Below, piece by piece: positions 18,420 to 28,246 of a DNA stretch of 29,780 nt. The notes under the pieces are model-generated. The model was not told where the DNA came from. It was given only the letters and a program-made list of their open reading frames with translations, and did not search any database. How positions within the stretch are numbered: position 1 is the first letter of the stretch; each line of letters starts with the position of its first letter. This DNA comes from Thamnocephalis sphaerospora. Taxonomy: Eukaryota; Zoopagomycota; Zoopagomycetes; Zoopagales; Sigmoideomycetaceae. Made by a program: the position numbers and the translations under genes. The DNA is taken from contig KZ992572.1 in assembly GCA_003614735.1 (NCBI GenBank), positions 1 through 29,780 of the forward strand, read 5' to 3'.

Positions 18420-20048
18420 ATGAGCGCATCAAACGATGTTGGCGCTTTGAGCGCAACGCCTTCGCCATCCTTTGTGCGCATGGCTGCTGCATCCGTTTCG
18501 TCGAGCGCCAGCAGCGACAGCACCACCCTCCCGAGCATGTCCTTTACCGAAACTGCTGCACTTGTGGTGGGCTACATAACGCTGTTCCTAGCGTTGATTG
18601 CCATCGGTCTCTACGCATGGCGCTGGCGACAGTGGCGCACTCGCCATTACTTTATTCTGTTTGCAGTGTCGGTGGCCAGTTTTGGCTCTGGCCTAGCCAG
18701 CGTTCTGTCCGGCTTACCCATCAGCGTGATTAGTGCACTGCTCAACGCTGTGCTTGCTCTTGTGATGGTGCATCTACTTCGCCAGTGGATATTCTCGATG
18801 CAAGCGCACCTCTCGGCAGGCAGGCATCGCTTTGGCCTGGTGCTGGTTCGTGTGCTCTATGTCCTCTATCCATTGCTGGGCATTATTACCTTTAGCTTTC
18901 TGGTAGTGTACGCCGCCGGTGTCTATCTGCCGGTGGGGTTGATGCTGCCCAGCATCATGGCCGGCGTGGCCCAGCTGGTGCAGCTGGTGTACACTTTCTG
19001 GCTTTGGATTGGCGTCAAGGCGCAGCCGCTGGACGGACTTACCATAAAAAAGCAGCAGGCCGCGCGTCTTATGGTGCTCAGTCTACTTCAAGTGGCACCG
19101 ATTATTCTGGCTGCGTTCAACATTAGCATCGCCGTTGCCATTCTCGGCTGGATCTGGCTTCTGGTCACCCTCTTTCCGAGTAGTGCGCTGGTGCACTATG
19201 ACGTGCCGCCAGAGGACATTGCGCTGGCACGCATCAACGCCATGTTTGGCCTTCCCTCCAGCGAGGAAGAGGCAGGGGGTGACTTTGCCGATGCGACAAA
19301 GCGCCAAGCAAGTGCCGCGTCGGGGGTCGTGCTGGCGAGCGCACCCGCACCACGCACGTCGATGCATAGCGCACGCGCGCTCCCGCCGCATCTCCAGTCA
19401 GAATTCCAGCAGGCACAGTATGCTGCGTCAGCCTCGGGCGCACCGTCGGGCGCACCATCAGGCGCGCCATCTTCGCGCTCATCCATGTCCAACGACCAGC
19501 ACGGCTATCATTATATTGACGAAGACCATGTGGCCACCGAGGAAGCGCGTATGCTGGCCGAATACATGAACCGGCTGCCCATGTCGGATCGCCGCAAGTC
19601 GGCGCTTATGGTTGAGCACAAGATTCCGCAGTCCGCCATTCTGCCCGGTATGGGCTCGGCCGAAGCTGGCATGGTCTCGTCGCCGCTGGCGCGAGGTCCC
19701 ATTCAGCCGTCGGCATCATCGACACTACCGCCTAACAGTGTCGGTGGCGCAGCCATTGTGCCCACTACGGTTACCGAGGTGGATTCTGGCGTCGACGGGC
19801 AAAGGACTGGAGCAGTCGCGGTGCAGTCACTGGACGTGGAAGAGCGTGAGGTCATTAACGCGCAAGGCGAGCGCACGGTAGAGCGTGTGGAACGAAACAC
19901 CAAGCCGGACGGCACCATCGTTGTTACCACACAGACAACCGCCTATACCGTGGATGGTCAGGTGCTTCGTACAAGCACCAACACGAGCATTACCTCGGCG
20001 GAAGCGGCACGCATGCTGGCTGGCCACTCGAGCACCGGCAACTTGTAA
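18420..20048 (+). CDS. Seven-helix membrane protein F, intronless
   Basis: One uninterrupted ORF encodes 542 residues from the ATG at 18420. A Ser/Thr-rich N-terminus of about 43 residues precedes seven hydrophobic segments near 44-67, 76-96, 102-122, 138-169, 172-198, 213-243 and 241-260. The sequence KKQQAARLMVLSLLQ at the start of helix 6 corresponds to the Gln-Leu exon starts of genes A, G and H, and Trp123 after helix 3 corresponds to the split Trp codon of A and G. The tail of about 280 residues includes three tandem Ser-Gly-Ala-Pro units near 340-352, a YHYIDEDHVATEEARMLAEY segment, and an acidic, Thr-rich end that repeats the SAEAARMLAG theme. Having no introns while its relatives share several suggests origin by retroposition, or loss of all introns. 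Function is unknown; no GPCR signature is evident. A pyrimidine-rich tract precedes the start. Confidence 0.85.
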   Translation: MSASNDVGALSATPSPSFVRMAAASVSSSASSDSTTLPSMSFTETAALVVGYITLFLALIAIGLYAWRWRQWRTRHYFILFAVSVASFGSGLASVLSGLPISVISALLNAVLALVMVHLLRQWIFSMQAHLSAGRHRFGLVLVRVLYVLYPLLGIITFSFLVVYAAGVYLPVGLMLPSIMAGVAQLVQLVYTFWLWIGVKAQPLDGLTIKKQQAARLMVLSLLQVAPIILAAFNISIAVAILGWIWLLVTLFPSSALVHYDVPPEDIALARINAMFGLPSSEEEAGGDFADATKRQASAASGVVLASAPAPRTSMHSARALPPHLQSEFQQAQYAASASGAPSGAPSGAPSSRSSMSNDQHGYHYIDEDHVATEEARMLAEYMNRLPMSDRRKSALMVEHKIPQSAILPGMGSAEAGMVSSPLARGPIQPSASSTLPPNSVGGAAIVPTTVTEVDSGVDGQRTGAVAVQSLDVEEREVINAQGERTVERVERNTKPDGTIVVTTQTTAYTVDGQVLRTSTNTSITSAEAARMLAGHSSTGNL

Positions 20049-21092
20049 CGTTGTCACACGACGCCTGCCGCTTGCCCTTCTGTACCACAAGCACTTGCTC
20101 TTATGCGCGTTCTTTGCCTCCTTCTCACTCACCCACTGCTACTACGCTTCCTTTTTCTCCCACTCTTTCGTCCCTTTGACTATTCTGTCAGCATGCTCTC
20201 TTGCTGGCATACCTTGAACGGTTTCTGCGCTGTGGCTTCATGCAATAGTATAGCTGCACACGTTTAAGACTTTGCCTTGCTGTCTACGTAGTATTACATG
20301 AAAGTAAGCGCCCTGTTGTTGGACACGGCGTATCAGCGCGATGCAGTATATAAAACACCGCCTGCTAGCGACAGCATGGCGTAGACGCGACACTAAATGT
20401 CCAACGATGCACAAAAGGCCTAAAGAAGCAAGCGCACGGCAGATGATGGTGGGCACACACCATTCGATTTCTGCCCATCCTGTGCTCTTTCACATACACC
20501 GCTCGTTTGTCTCTTCACGCTCCATTCTTTCCGCAGACCGTGTGCGTGCGTCTGGTCGTTCCAGCACGCGAGACTGCGCAGCAAACAGCCAGTGTTGTCG
20601 GAGCTCTGTAGCCTACGTGGCGTGCATTCTGCAGACTCTTGTACATTCCTTTCGTAGGTATTGCGTGACGCCTTGCAACGGTCTGTAAGCTTTATTGCCC
20701 TGTGCCATTGCGTGTGTGTCGTCTCCGCCAAGCGGGAGGTGGTCGGCAGGCACCTGGGGTCCGAGCTATCTGCTCCCGCCGTCTCCTTACTGACGACGAC
20801 GATGGTCTGGTCATTGCATTGTAGAGTGACTGTGCCAAAACGCTGTTCAGTGGCAGGCGTTGTGTTTAAACCATACTGGGCCAAGCTTATCATCGCTCGC
20901 TGGCGCTGGCGTTCCAGGTACTGAGCGCGCTATTTGCATGCTCAGGCGGTTGCAGTGCGGGAGACTGCCGCTAGCGTGGTGCGTTCACACGGCTGCTTAC
21001 CGCCAAGACTGACGCCGCCCCTGTGTTTTCTGCATTCTGTTGCAGTGTACTGCATGAGACTACCGTAGCATGCCTGTCGCGGATTATTCGGC
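20049..21092. other. Intergenic region between membrane genes F and G
   Basis: The first part, to about 20210, is CT-rich and probably the 3' end of the F transcript. A strong TATA-like word lies at 20347-20355. Short ORFs on both strands have no recognisable content, and I found no gene that begins shortly after the TATA word. Confidence 0.45.
20347..20355 (+). promoter_or_regulatory. TATA-like element upstream of gene G
   Basis: TATATAAAA is the best plus-strand TATA match seen in the window. It lies about 740 bases before the ATG of gene G, so it would imply a long leader or an unrecognised short transcript in between. The motif alone supports it. Confidence 0.3.
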
Positions 21093-23131
21093 ATGGAAGT
21101 CTTTGAGATACTCATTATTATCTCTCTAGCGTTCAACAGCGTCACGGGTGCAGTGTATCTATACTGGCAATGGCAGACCAAGGAGATCATGTACTGGGCG
21201 TTATTCTTTGCCAGTCTAGGTAGGCGCTGATGCTGACGTTGTCTGCATAGACATCTGTTGCTAAGCGCTGTCACGTTTGGACACATGCATTTTCGCGCAA
21301 CCATAGCTCTGTTTGTAGCCGATGCACTGCTGCTGCTGCTGAATGTCAACGTGTTTTTTGTTGGACCGGCCAGTGGTCTGATTTATGCCATGGTTGTTCT
21401 TCGGCTTTACTTTTACTGGTAAGCTGCATGCGCACCCGATGTAATGCGGAGATAGCTTGCTTACTCATGCTGCTTGTGCCGACAGGTTAAAAGCAACGCG
21501 AATGGTACATTCGTCAATTTGCTTTACCGTGGGCCGTGTGCTTGGTTACTTTCTATGCTTGCTCTATCCAGTCTGCGCAATCTTGTGGTTTGTCGAGGCC
21601 ATTGATCCATTTGTTGCCAGGCTGGGCGGGCAATCAGTGCTCTACCTGGTCGGTGCATGTATGTACGGCGGTGGGCAGCTATCTCAGGTTGGCATGGGGT
21701 TATGGCTACTGCAGGGCGTTTGGCGCGAAAAGCGCGAAGCAGATGCTATCTCGACCAGCAATATGCAGCTAAAGCGCATGGTAAGGACGAGGCGTGGCTA
21801 TCTTGTTGCTCACTTTTGCTGATTGCTGCGCCTGCAATACGGCATCTATGTAGCAACTGCTGCGGCTTATTGCCTTTTCAATTCTGCTTATTCCGCCAAA
21901 TCTGAGCAACTTTCAGCAGCCGTACATTTCGCCTATTATATGGCTTATCTGGGCTTGTATTGCTATGTGGCCAGGCGCATTGGTGGGTATGCAGACGCCA
22001 TTGCGAGTCGGAGTGCCCATGCAGCCTAATTACACTTCACCTGCTATGGCGGACGTGCATGGCATGCCAGACGCTGGCAGCGACTATCAAGCGTCAAGCA
22101 GTGCACATCCTTGGTCTACTGACGATAGCGTGGACCCGAACAGCCGTGACCATGGTAGTACGGCACCCGTCACCGACAAGAGACATACCACCGACTACGG
22201 GACCCGGTCTTTGTCAAACTATACCGCAGGCGCTGCTACTACGAGCTTACACAAGGCGCAGTGTACAGCGACACTGAACGGTGGCTGTAACGCATTCGTC
22301 GCTGTAGGAAGCGGTAGTGGCCATGTTGTGTACGGAAAGGCTGTCGTCTGCGATGAAGAGCATGCGCAGTGCATGTACACTTGTGGTCGACGCAACTACT
22401 CGACAGCCGCCTTGTCTCACGCTAGTAGTCACCGCCAGACAAGCTCCAGTGGTCGCGTTGATGCGCCTGTACGAAAGGAGTTTGGCGCCAGTCCTAAAAT
22501 GGGAGCGCGGCAGCGGCGGCGTCTGTCGCTGGGACATATTGCGCTCCTGTTGCCGAGACGTGATTCCAGCCCCGAAACCAGCGACGAGGAAATAGAGCGG
22601 CCGGCGCCAGTTTATCCTCGCCTTGGCCGTCGGTCCACGCACGTTTCTTGCGAAAGCTTTTCCAGCACCAGCTCGGCTGCAGCCACGGCTGTCGCCGTGG
22701 ACATTGTCACGCGCACGGTGGTCGAGGCCCAGGATCGATCGCGTCGAGCGGGCTCTCTGCGCACGATGCCATCGTCGATCACCATTGGCTCCAGCGTAGC
22801 GGGAAGCAGCGAGAGTGGAACTGTGGTCAGCAACGACGCGGCAGATGCTGGTCATCGCAGCACCGTAAAGACAGGCCCTTTTGCGCATACGGTGCCGCGT
22901 CACCGATCGCACGCATCATCGTTGTCTCAGTCTGGGCCGCGACATGCTCAGCTACCACCACCGCCGCCGCCCAATGCGTACGAAAACCGCCACCGTCGCC
23001 GCCGTAGTAGTAGCAGTAGCAGCTCGCGCTCGCGCTCCAAGGTTGCCTGGCAGATGATGCGTGAATCCGCGCAGCAGCCGATGCCCGCTGACAGTGCTAG
23101 GCGGATAGTGATTGCACCCACGTCGCCTTGA
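21093..23131 (+). CDS. Seven-helix membrane protein G with long Ser/Arg/Pro-rich tail
   Basis: Exons 21093-21219, 21307-21418, 21486-21780 and 21854-23131 encode 603 residues. Intron 1 (87 nt) is phase 1 within helix 2 (FASL|A), intron 2 (67 nt) splits the TGG of Trp80 as TG|G, and intron 3 (73 nt) is phase 0 before Gln179-Leu180 (KRM|QLLRLIAFSILL). These match gene A one for one, strong evidence of common origin. Helices: ILIIISLAFNSVTGAVYLYW, MYWALFFASLALFVADALLL, SGLIYAMVVLRLYFYW, VGRVLGYFLCLLYPVCAILW, LYLVGACMYGGGQLSQVGMG, LLRLIAFSILLIPP and PIIWLIWACIAMWPGALVGM. The polar tail of about 380 residues is rich in Ser, Thr and His. It has a run of seven Pro near its end, then Arg-rich and Ser-rich runs that could be phosphorylated. 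The acceptor of intron 1 is the least certain boundary: bases 21252-21306 are open in the exon 2 frame, but no donor of the right phase would include them. Function unknown. Confidence 0.8.
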
Positions 23132-23876
23132 TTGTCCTCGCCACTGCCTTGCTGCTTTTGAACACGTGGCGGTCTGTTTTTAGACAGTGCTTGCTACTGA
23201 TACATGCGCATATCTTGTACATCATTTTCGCTTACTTGTATATCTTATACCATTGGTTACGGTCGCTCTGTGGTTAGCAAGCCCGTTATTGTCATGTGAG
23301 CTAATACCGTAAAGCATGTGCAATGTGCAGGCTGAGGGCAGAGTCATCATCCGTCGATAGACTGCTATTGTGCGTAAATGGTAAACGCCCTTATTAATTA
23401 GGGAGTCCGTTTTGCGGACATATAGTAGCCCCATGAGCGGCGTCCAATCATGGCTGTCCATGCATGATACGAAATGAGCGGCGCCCTTGAAGTCTTGTGC
23501 ACTTGGCTCTTTACAGAAGCGTTTATGCCCGTGCTACCGACACTGGCAACTGGCGTCGTTGCTGCCGGCACCGCACGCCAATTTAAGGAACAGCAGACTT
23601 GCATCCATCGTACCATTTTCTCGGCTATTCCATCTTTTGCAACACACGCCACTGTGTCCTTGCACCCGGCAAATCTATCCAGCGTGTGTGGTCTAATCCG
23701 ACTGTAATTCTCTTGTACAGATGCTAATACTGCTGCCTTGTACGGCTATCGGGCTGCTACAGCATCCGAAAGTACGCAACGCGCTGGATTGCACTGCCCT
23801 GCTGCCTTCCTTGTTGCCGACAAATTGTCATTCTAGGCTGTAGCATTACTAGCCACTTTTGCCAAGACTCGGCGAA
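23132..23876. other. Intergenic region between membrane genes G and H
   Basis: It holds one ORF starting with a proper ATG at 23474 (see separate entry). Otherwise it is AT-richer than its surroundings and shows no recognisable gene. Part of it must be the promoter of H, which is transcribed away from G in the same direction. Confidence 0.45.
23474..23707 (+). CDS. Short hydrophobic ORF, possibly a small or decayed membrane protein
   Basis: From its ATG the frame runs 77 codons. The first 40 residues look coherent: MSGALEVLCTWLFTEAFMPV, then LPTLATGVVAAGTARQFKEQ, a hydrophobic helix followed by polar residues, like helix 1 of the neighbouring family. The rest reads less like protein. No convincing donor leads to a second exon, although the ATGCTAATACTGCTGCC segment after TTGTACAG at about 23720 could start one. 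It could be a small mitochondrial-type membrane protein, a remnant of the family, or chance. Confidence 0.25.
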   Translation: MSGALEVLCTWLFTEAFMPVLPTLATGVVAAGTARQFKEQQTCIHRTIFSAIPSFATHATVSLHPANLSSVCGLIRL

Positions 23877-24823
23877 ATGTCCGAGAAATTCGCCGACAGT
23901 GGTAGCGCATCTGGCCTCTACAAATGGAGAGACTATCGAGAGCTCAATATCAATGTCTTCAAGGGGCTTGCCTGGCACATCATCGTCACGATCGTGTTCC
24001 TGGCGGCCACTGGTTTCCACATCTTTCGCTATGTGAAGCAGCGTAACAAGTTTCACCTGGCGCTTGCGTTTGCGGCATTCCGTAGGTTACCAGACGCAAC
24101 GTGGCAATGTGCAGAGGAGAGGTCGATTGCTAACGCAGCGCTGCACACTAGTTCAAGCGTTCGTAGCAGGTGTACTAATTGGTCGCATCTACATACCCGT
24201 TGTTGGCTCGGTGTCTTTCTGGATCATCATAGCGGTGCCGGCGTACCTCTTGGGCACATGGGCACGGTCCATGAGCAAGCACATTGGCCAGCGGCAGAGC
24301 TCGACGATTTTCATCACGTCTGTGTTTTGGATGGTTGCCTTTGGTGTGGGCGTTATCTTGTTCACCGTGTACACCAGCTTCGTGCTGTTTGGCGGCTCCC
24401 AGTACAGCATCACTATGTTTCGATATGCACGGTCTGGCTATATCGAAGTTATCGTTGGCCAGGTGGTTCTGCTATTGATCTGTCTTTGGCAGTCGGTGAA
24501 GACAGCTGGTGGCTCATCCGCACTGGCATTCAAGCGCAAGGTGAGGCTCAATGCGGCGATGTCACGCTTGTACACTTGCGCTAAACGGAGCCCTGCCCCA
24601 TCCATAGCAATTATTCCGACTTGCGGTTATATATGCGTTGACAATCAGTGCAAGTGTCTGCGATTTTGTCGGCACGCTGGATGCAGCCTACGCTTCTGGC
24701 GTCATGCTGATGCTGTACTTTGTTGCCACCCTTGTGCCGGCCGAGGCGAGCACCGATTACCATAAGCCGCCGAGCGACGATGTAGCGGAAACTGATGTAG
24801 TGACGTCAGCCGAATATGTGTAG
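23877..24823 (+). CDS. Seven-helix membrane protein H, short form
   Basis: Exons 23877-24081, 24152-24540 and 24608-24823 encode 269 residues. Intron 1 (70 nt, GCTAACG branch point) is phase 1 in helix 2 (FAAF|L), and intron 2 (67 nt) is phase 0 before Gln199-Leu200 (FKRK|QLFRLAVIYAL). Both match genes A and G, but the intron at the helix 3 Trp is absent although the Trp is present (AYLLGTW). Hydrophobic segments: WHIIVTIVFLAATGFHIF, LALAFAAFLQAFVAGVLIG, VSFWIIIAVPAYLLGTW, IFITSVFWMVAFGVGVILFT, YIEVIVGQVVLLLICLW, LFRLAVIYALTISASV and ASGVMLMLYFVATLVP. The tail is only about 25 residues, acidic and without low-complexity runs, so H shows the minimal family core. Start: ATG 23877, with a polar N-terminus of about 30 residues and no signal peptide. 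Function unknown. Confidence 0.85.
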
Positions 24824-26392
24824 TCAGTAGCTGTGGTCAGCGTATGGGTAAGCCACATGTACCCTAATGGCACGGCGGGCATCCAATAAATCGCAGTCAA
24901 CGTGGCATACCCATTAGCGCTAAGACGTTACGAAGCGGTGGTGGCTTTAGATTGGTGCAAGCAATTGGGCGCATTGACTTTGACGCGGCCAGCGAAAGAA
25001 AATGACGGTGGCTAGCGGTAGAGGTCACAATGACCGTCACCTGGACGTCGCATCCGCGCGAGCAATCGGAGCGCCAGCAGGGTACACATCTCGCTTGCCT
25101 CCAATCACTGGCGGTCTGCGGTAGGCGGACAACAGCGTGGGTCCTATCACCACGCGTTGCATGGGAACTACACTACGCTGCTCGCTATTCGTACACCTGT
25201 ATTATTTCACCGAGTACGCGAAAATTGGACAGATCAGGCGACATTATGCAGCAGCGCGTGATGCGCACATGACAGAGTGGCGCTGTCTGCTTGCAGGCAG
25301 TCAGATTAGGTATGCGCGCCCATGGCCCAGCAAGCTTGGATGATCGCAACATGTACGTGTAGCCATGTACTTGTAGTGGCAGTATGGCACGAGCATAGCC
25401 TGTCCAGATGATGGACGCATACTATGATGTGCGCTGAACTTGACCAAAGTGAGGTGGTGGTGTCTATGGAGGTTCATTCACATGTGAGTTGCGCCGCCAG
25501 GTAGTGTGCGGCTGCATAAACGTAATGTTCTCAGTAGCATCTTGGTGGGAGACGTTGCACTGAGTCGTCGTATTTTACATGCTATATTTCCACGGGTACT
25601 GCGCAGGGTTAAGCAAGATACAAGTCCGACAACCTAATGACTTTTCATTTACGTGAGCTCATGTGAACGATAGCAGCGGCCGACTCACGCTGCCAGTCTT
25701 TGGGCGCGTTGAGTTGCGGTTGCTTGCGCGCAATGCGTTGTGCTGGTTGCTGGCTGCATGCTACGCCCCACTAGTCTATCCAACAGCGAGCTGTTTGCAT
25801 CGATTTTTCGGGCGCTGGTACGCGCAGTCGTCTGATGCGACGTAGTACCTCGCTGGAACAGGTCTGTGATATCATTTGTGGTGCAAAGTGGCTTTCTAGT
25901 AAGTGTCTATGCTGCATAAGGTTTTCTCATACACACCCTGTAGCGTGGGACACTACGCACGATGTCTGTGGCAATGCCTCCTTTTTATGTGCTATGCTGT
26001 TGGCATGCGCAGCCCGTGCTGTACGCTACACTGCCACCACAGCACGCACTGTTTATTCACGCCACACACCCATTGCCAAGTGCTCGCCCGTAACGCCAGC
26101 GCCATCAACCGGATTTTCAGCAAGCGACCCACCCAGCGTTTGAGGAAAGCGGGACACGCCCGCTCCACACTATCGGCTACAGCTCGGTCGTACTATCGTG
26201 GTGAGTTGGCAAAGTTTAACGCTGCTACCGCATGCTTGCTGTAAATGATGTCTGTGTGTGCGCACGCGTGATGCTGTCTGTGTATACCAGCATGCACTGG
26301 TTGCAGGCTAACAAGCAAACTGTGATTGCACTACAGACACACTGCCACAGTCTGCCGTGATTTTAGATATTTAGCATAGTCAGCTTGCCATC
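24824..26392. other. Stretch without a firm gene, 5' of the symporter
   Basis: Short ORFs occur in several frames. The frame at 25663-25845 has a hydrophobic part (RNALCWLLAACYAPLVYP) that could correspond to helix 4 of the membrane family. It ends in TAG, yet about ten more family-like residues follow the stop. The frame at 25835-26143 has one helix-like stretch (ASFLCAMLLACAARAV) followed by a polar end. No model joins them. The last 150 bases precede the symporter start and probably hold its promoter. Confidence 0.35.
25663..25845 (+). pseudogene. Possible decayed seven-helix family fragment
   Basis: The frame contains FGRVELRLLARNALCWLLAA followed by CYAPLVYP and a loop, similar in order and spacing to TVGRVLGYFLCLLYPVC in gene G. 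After the in-frame TAG at 25843 the same frame reads YLAGTGL, like YLVGACM in G helix 5, and then hits TGA. Two stops within a helix-like frame suggest decay. The similarity is weak and judged by eye. Confidence 0.2.
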
Positions 26393-27903
26393 ATGACGAG
26401 ACAATCGCTGGAAATCTCGACCGAGCTGCAGCACATCTCCGAAAAAGACACGATGGAACTGCCTGTCGAGCCTGCCCCAGCGCGGACCAAGAGCCGATTT
26501 TCGCGAGTCGCCGGCACTATGCTGCGGCCACTCGCCGTCGTCTGGAGACTATTGTCAAAGATCAAGGTGAGTGCGCGTCTGCGTGGTGGACGGGTAGCGT
26601 TTGATACGCTGCTTGCTAATGCACAGCGCAACGTCAGTTGTCCTACTGGATCATTATATCCATGGGCGTCGGCATGCTCATCGGATGGCTAGCACCAGAC
26701 TTTGGCATGGCCATCAAGCCGCTGGCCAACGTGTTTTTGCGGATGATCATGTCGTTGATTGTACCGCTGCTTTTCTCAACACTGGTGGTGGGCGTGGCCG
26801 GGCATGGTGACGACCTTGCTGCGGTCGGACGCATGTTTCTCAAGTCGCTTATTTACTTTGAAATAGTCACCACGATTGCCTTGATTATCGGGCTGATTGC
26901 GGTCAATGTTACGCGACCAGGTGATGGCGTCAGCCTGGTAGGCCAGGATGCGAGTGCAGGTGAAGACCTTGCGCAGAAGGAGATCACCTGGGAGCACGAA
27001 CTTTACGCTATCGTGCCCGAGAGCTTTTTCGCGGCGGCGGCGGAAAATCAAGTGCTGCAGATTGTGACATGCTCGCTTGTGTTTGCCATCGGCATCATCA
27101 AGGTGAAGGGCGGCAAGTTTAAGCGGCCGATGCTAGACTTTTGCGAGTCACTGGCGGAAATCATGTTCAAGGTGACCGGCATCGTCATGTACTTTGCGCC
27201 CATCGGTATCGGTGCCGCCATGGCCGCAACGGTCGGCGCAAGCGGCATCTCTGTGCTGGCCGTACTGGGCAAGCTGATTGGCACGCTGTATGGCGCGCTG
27301 GCCGTGTTTATTCTGCTTGTCATTCTGCCCATCATTTTGCTGATGCGGGTGCCGCTGCGCGAGTTCCTCATGGCTGTAGGCAAGCCAATCCTGATCGGGT
27401 TTTCAACAGCGTCGTCCGAGGCAGCCCTGCCAATGGCGATGGAAAACCTGTACACCTTTGGCTGCTCACGCAAGGTGGTGGCATTTGTGCTGCCGACCGG
27501 CTACAGCTTCAACCTGGACGGCACAACGCTGTATCTTTCGCTGGCTGCGGTGTTCTGCGCACAGGCGGCAGACATTGAGCTGTCAATTGGACGCCAAATT
27601 ATCATCATGTTGACGCTGATGTTGACAAGCAAGGGCGTGGCGGGCGTGCCGCGTGCTTCACTGGTGGTGCTCTCTGGTGCACTGGCTCAGTTTGACATTC
27701 CGATGGAAGGCGTGGCACTGATCATGGGCGTGGATGCTGTAATGGACATGGCGCGGACAGGAACCAATTTGCTCGGCAACTGTCTGGCGGCAGTAGTGAT
27801 TGCAAAGTGGGAGCGTGAATTCCGTACGGCAGAGTGGGCAGAGGAGATACGCCAACACGAAAATGGCGGTAGCGAAGAGACCACGCCAGAGAAGAACGTT
27901 TAG
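26393..27903 (+). CDS. Dicarboxylate/amino acid:cation symporter (DAACS/SLC1 fold)
   Basis: Exons 26393-26566 and 26638-27903 encode 479 residues; the 71-nt intron is phase 0 with a GCTAAT branch point. It belongs to the family of glutamate and C4-dicarboxylate carriers, which move anionic substrates together with Na+ or H+ by an elevator mechanism. The transport core is complete. Hairpin 1 has TASSEAALP (Ser317-Ser318). TM7 has NLDGT at 350-354, where NMDGT is the common form. Hairpin 2 has GVAGVPRASLVVL. TM8 has D424-x3-D428-x2-R431-T432-x2-N435-x3-N439. The last residue is Asn where Na+-coupled archaeal GltPh has Asp405; proton-coupled bacterial members such as DctA often have Asn there. 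H+ coupling and dicarboxylate or acidic amino acid transport are therefore inferred. The 58-residue cytosolic N-terminus is encoded mostly by exon 1. An AATTAAA word lies about 40 bases after the stop. Convergent with the dehydrogenase gene. Confidence 0.95.
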
Positions 27904-28246
27904 CAGTTCAAACTACACCGCCTCGCCTTCATGTGGTCTTCATAATTAAATTATCGGCAAGTACCGTGTGGCAATGAATCTAGCAAACCATTCGTGCGCT
28001 TTGTTGAGCGATCGTTGCAGGCGTGGCACAACTAGCTTTGACGATATTTACGGCGTCCAGTGCACATGGTATGGCACATTGGCATACTTGATGATGCCAA
28101 AGCGCAAGGCTATTGGCCACTGTTACCACTGCACGCGCAATCGCGTTGCAACCATAGTTGCCGTCATACTGTTGGCCGCAAGCTAGCGGATAAAATGATC
28201 TATTCAGCGACGTCTTTGTTGCGGCTGGATTCCACCGTGATATTGC
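27904..28246. other. Convergent 3' intergenic region
   Basis: The symporter (+) and the dehydrogenase (-) both end here. It contains AATTAAA at about 27943-27949, a possible cleavage signal for the symporter transcript. Short overlapping ORFs show nothing recognisable. Confidence 0.5.
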
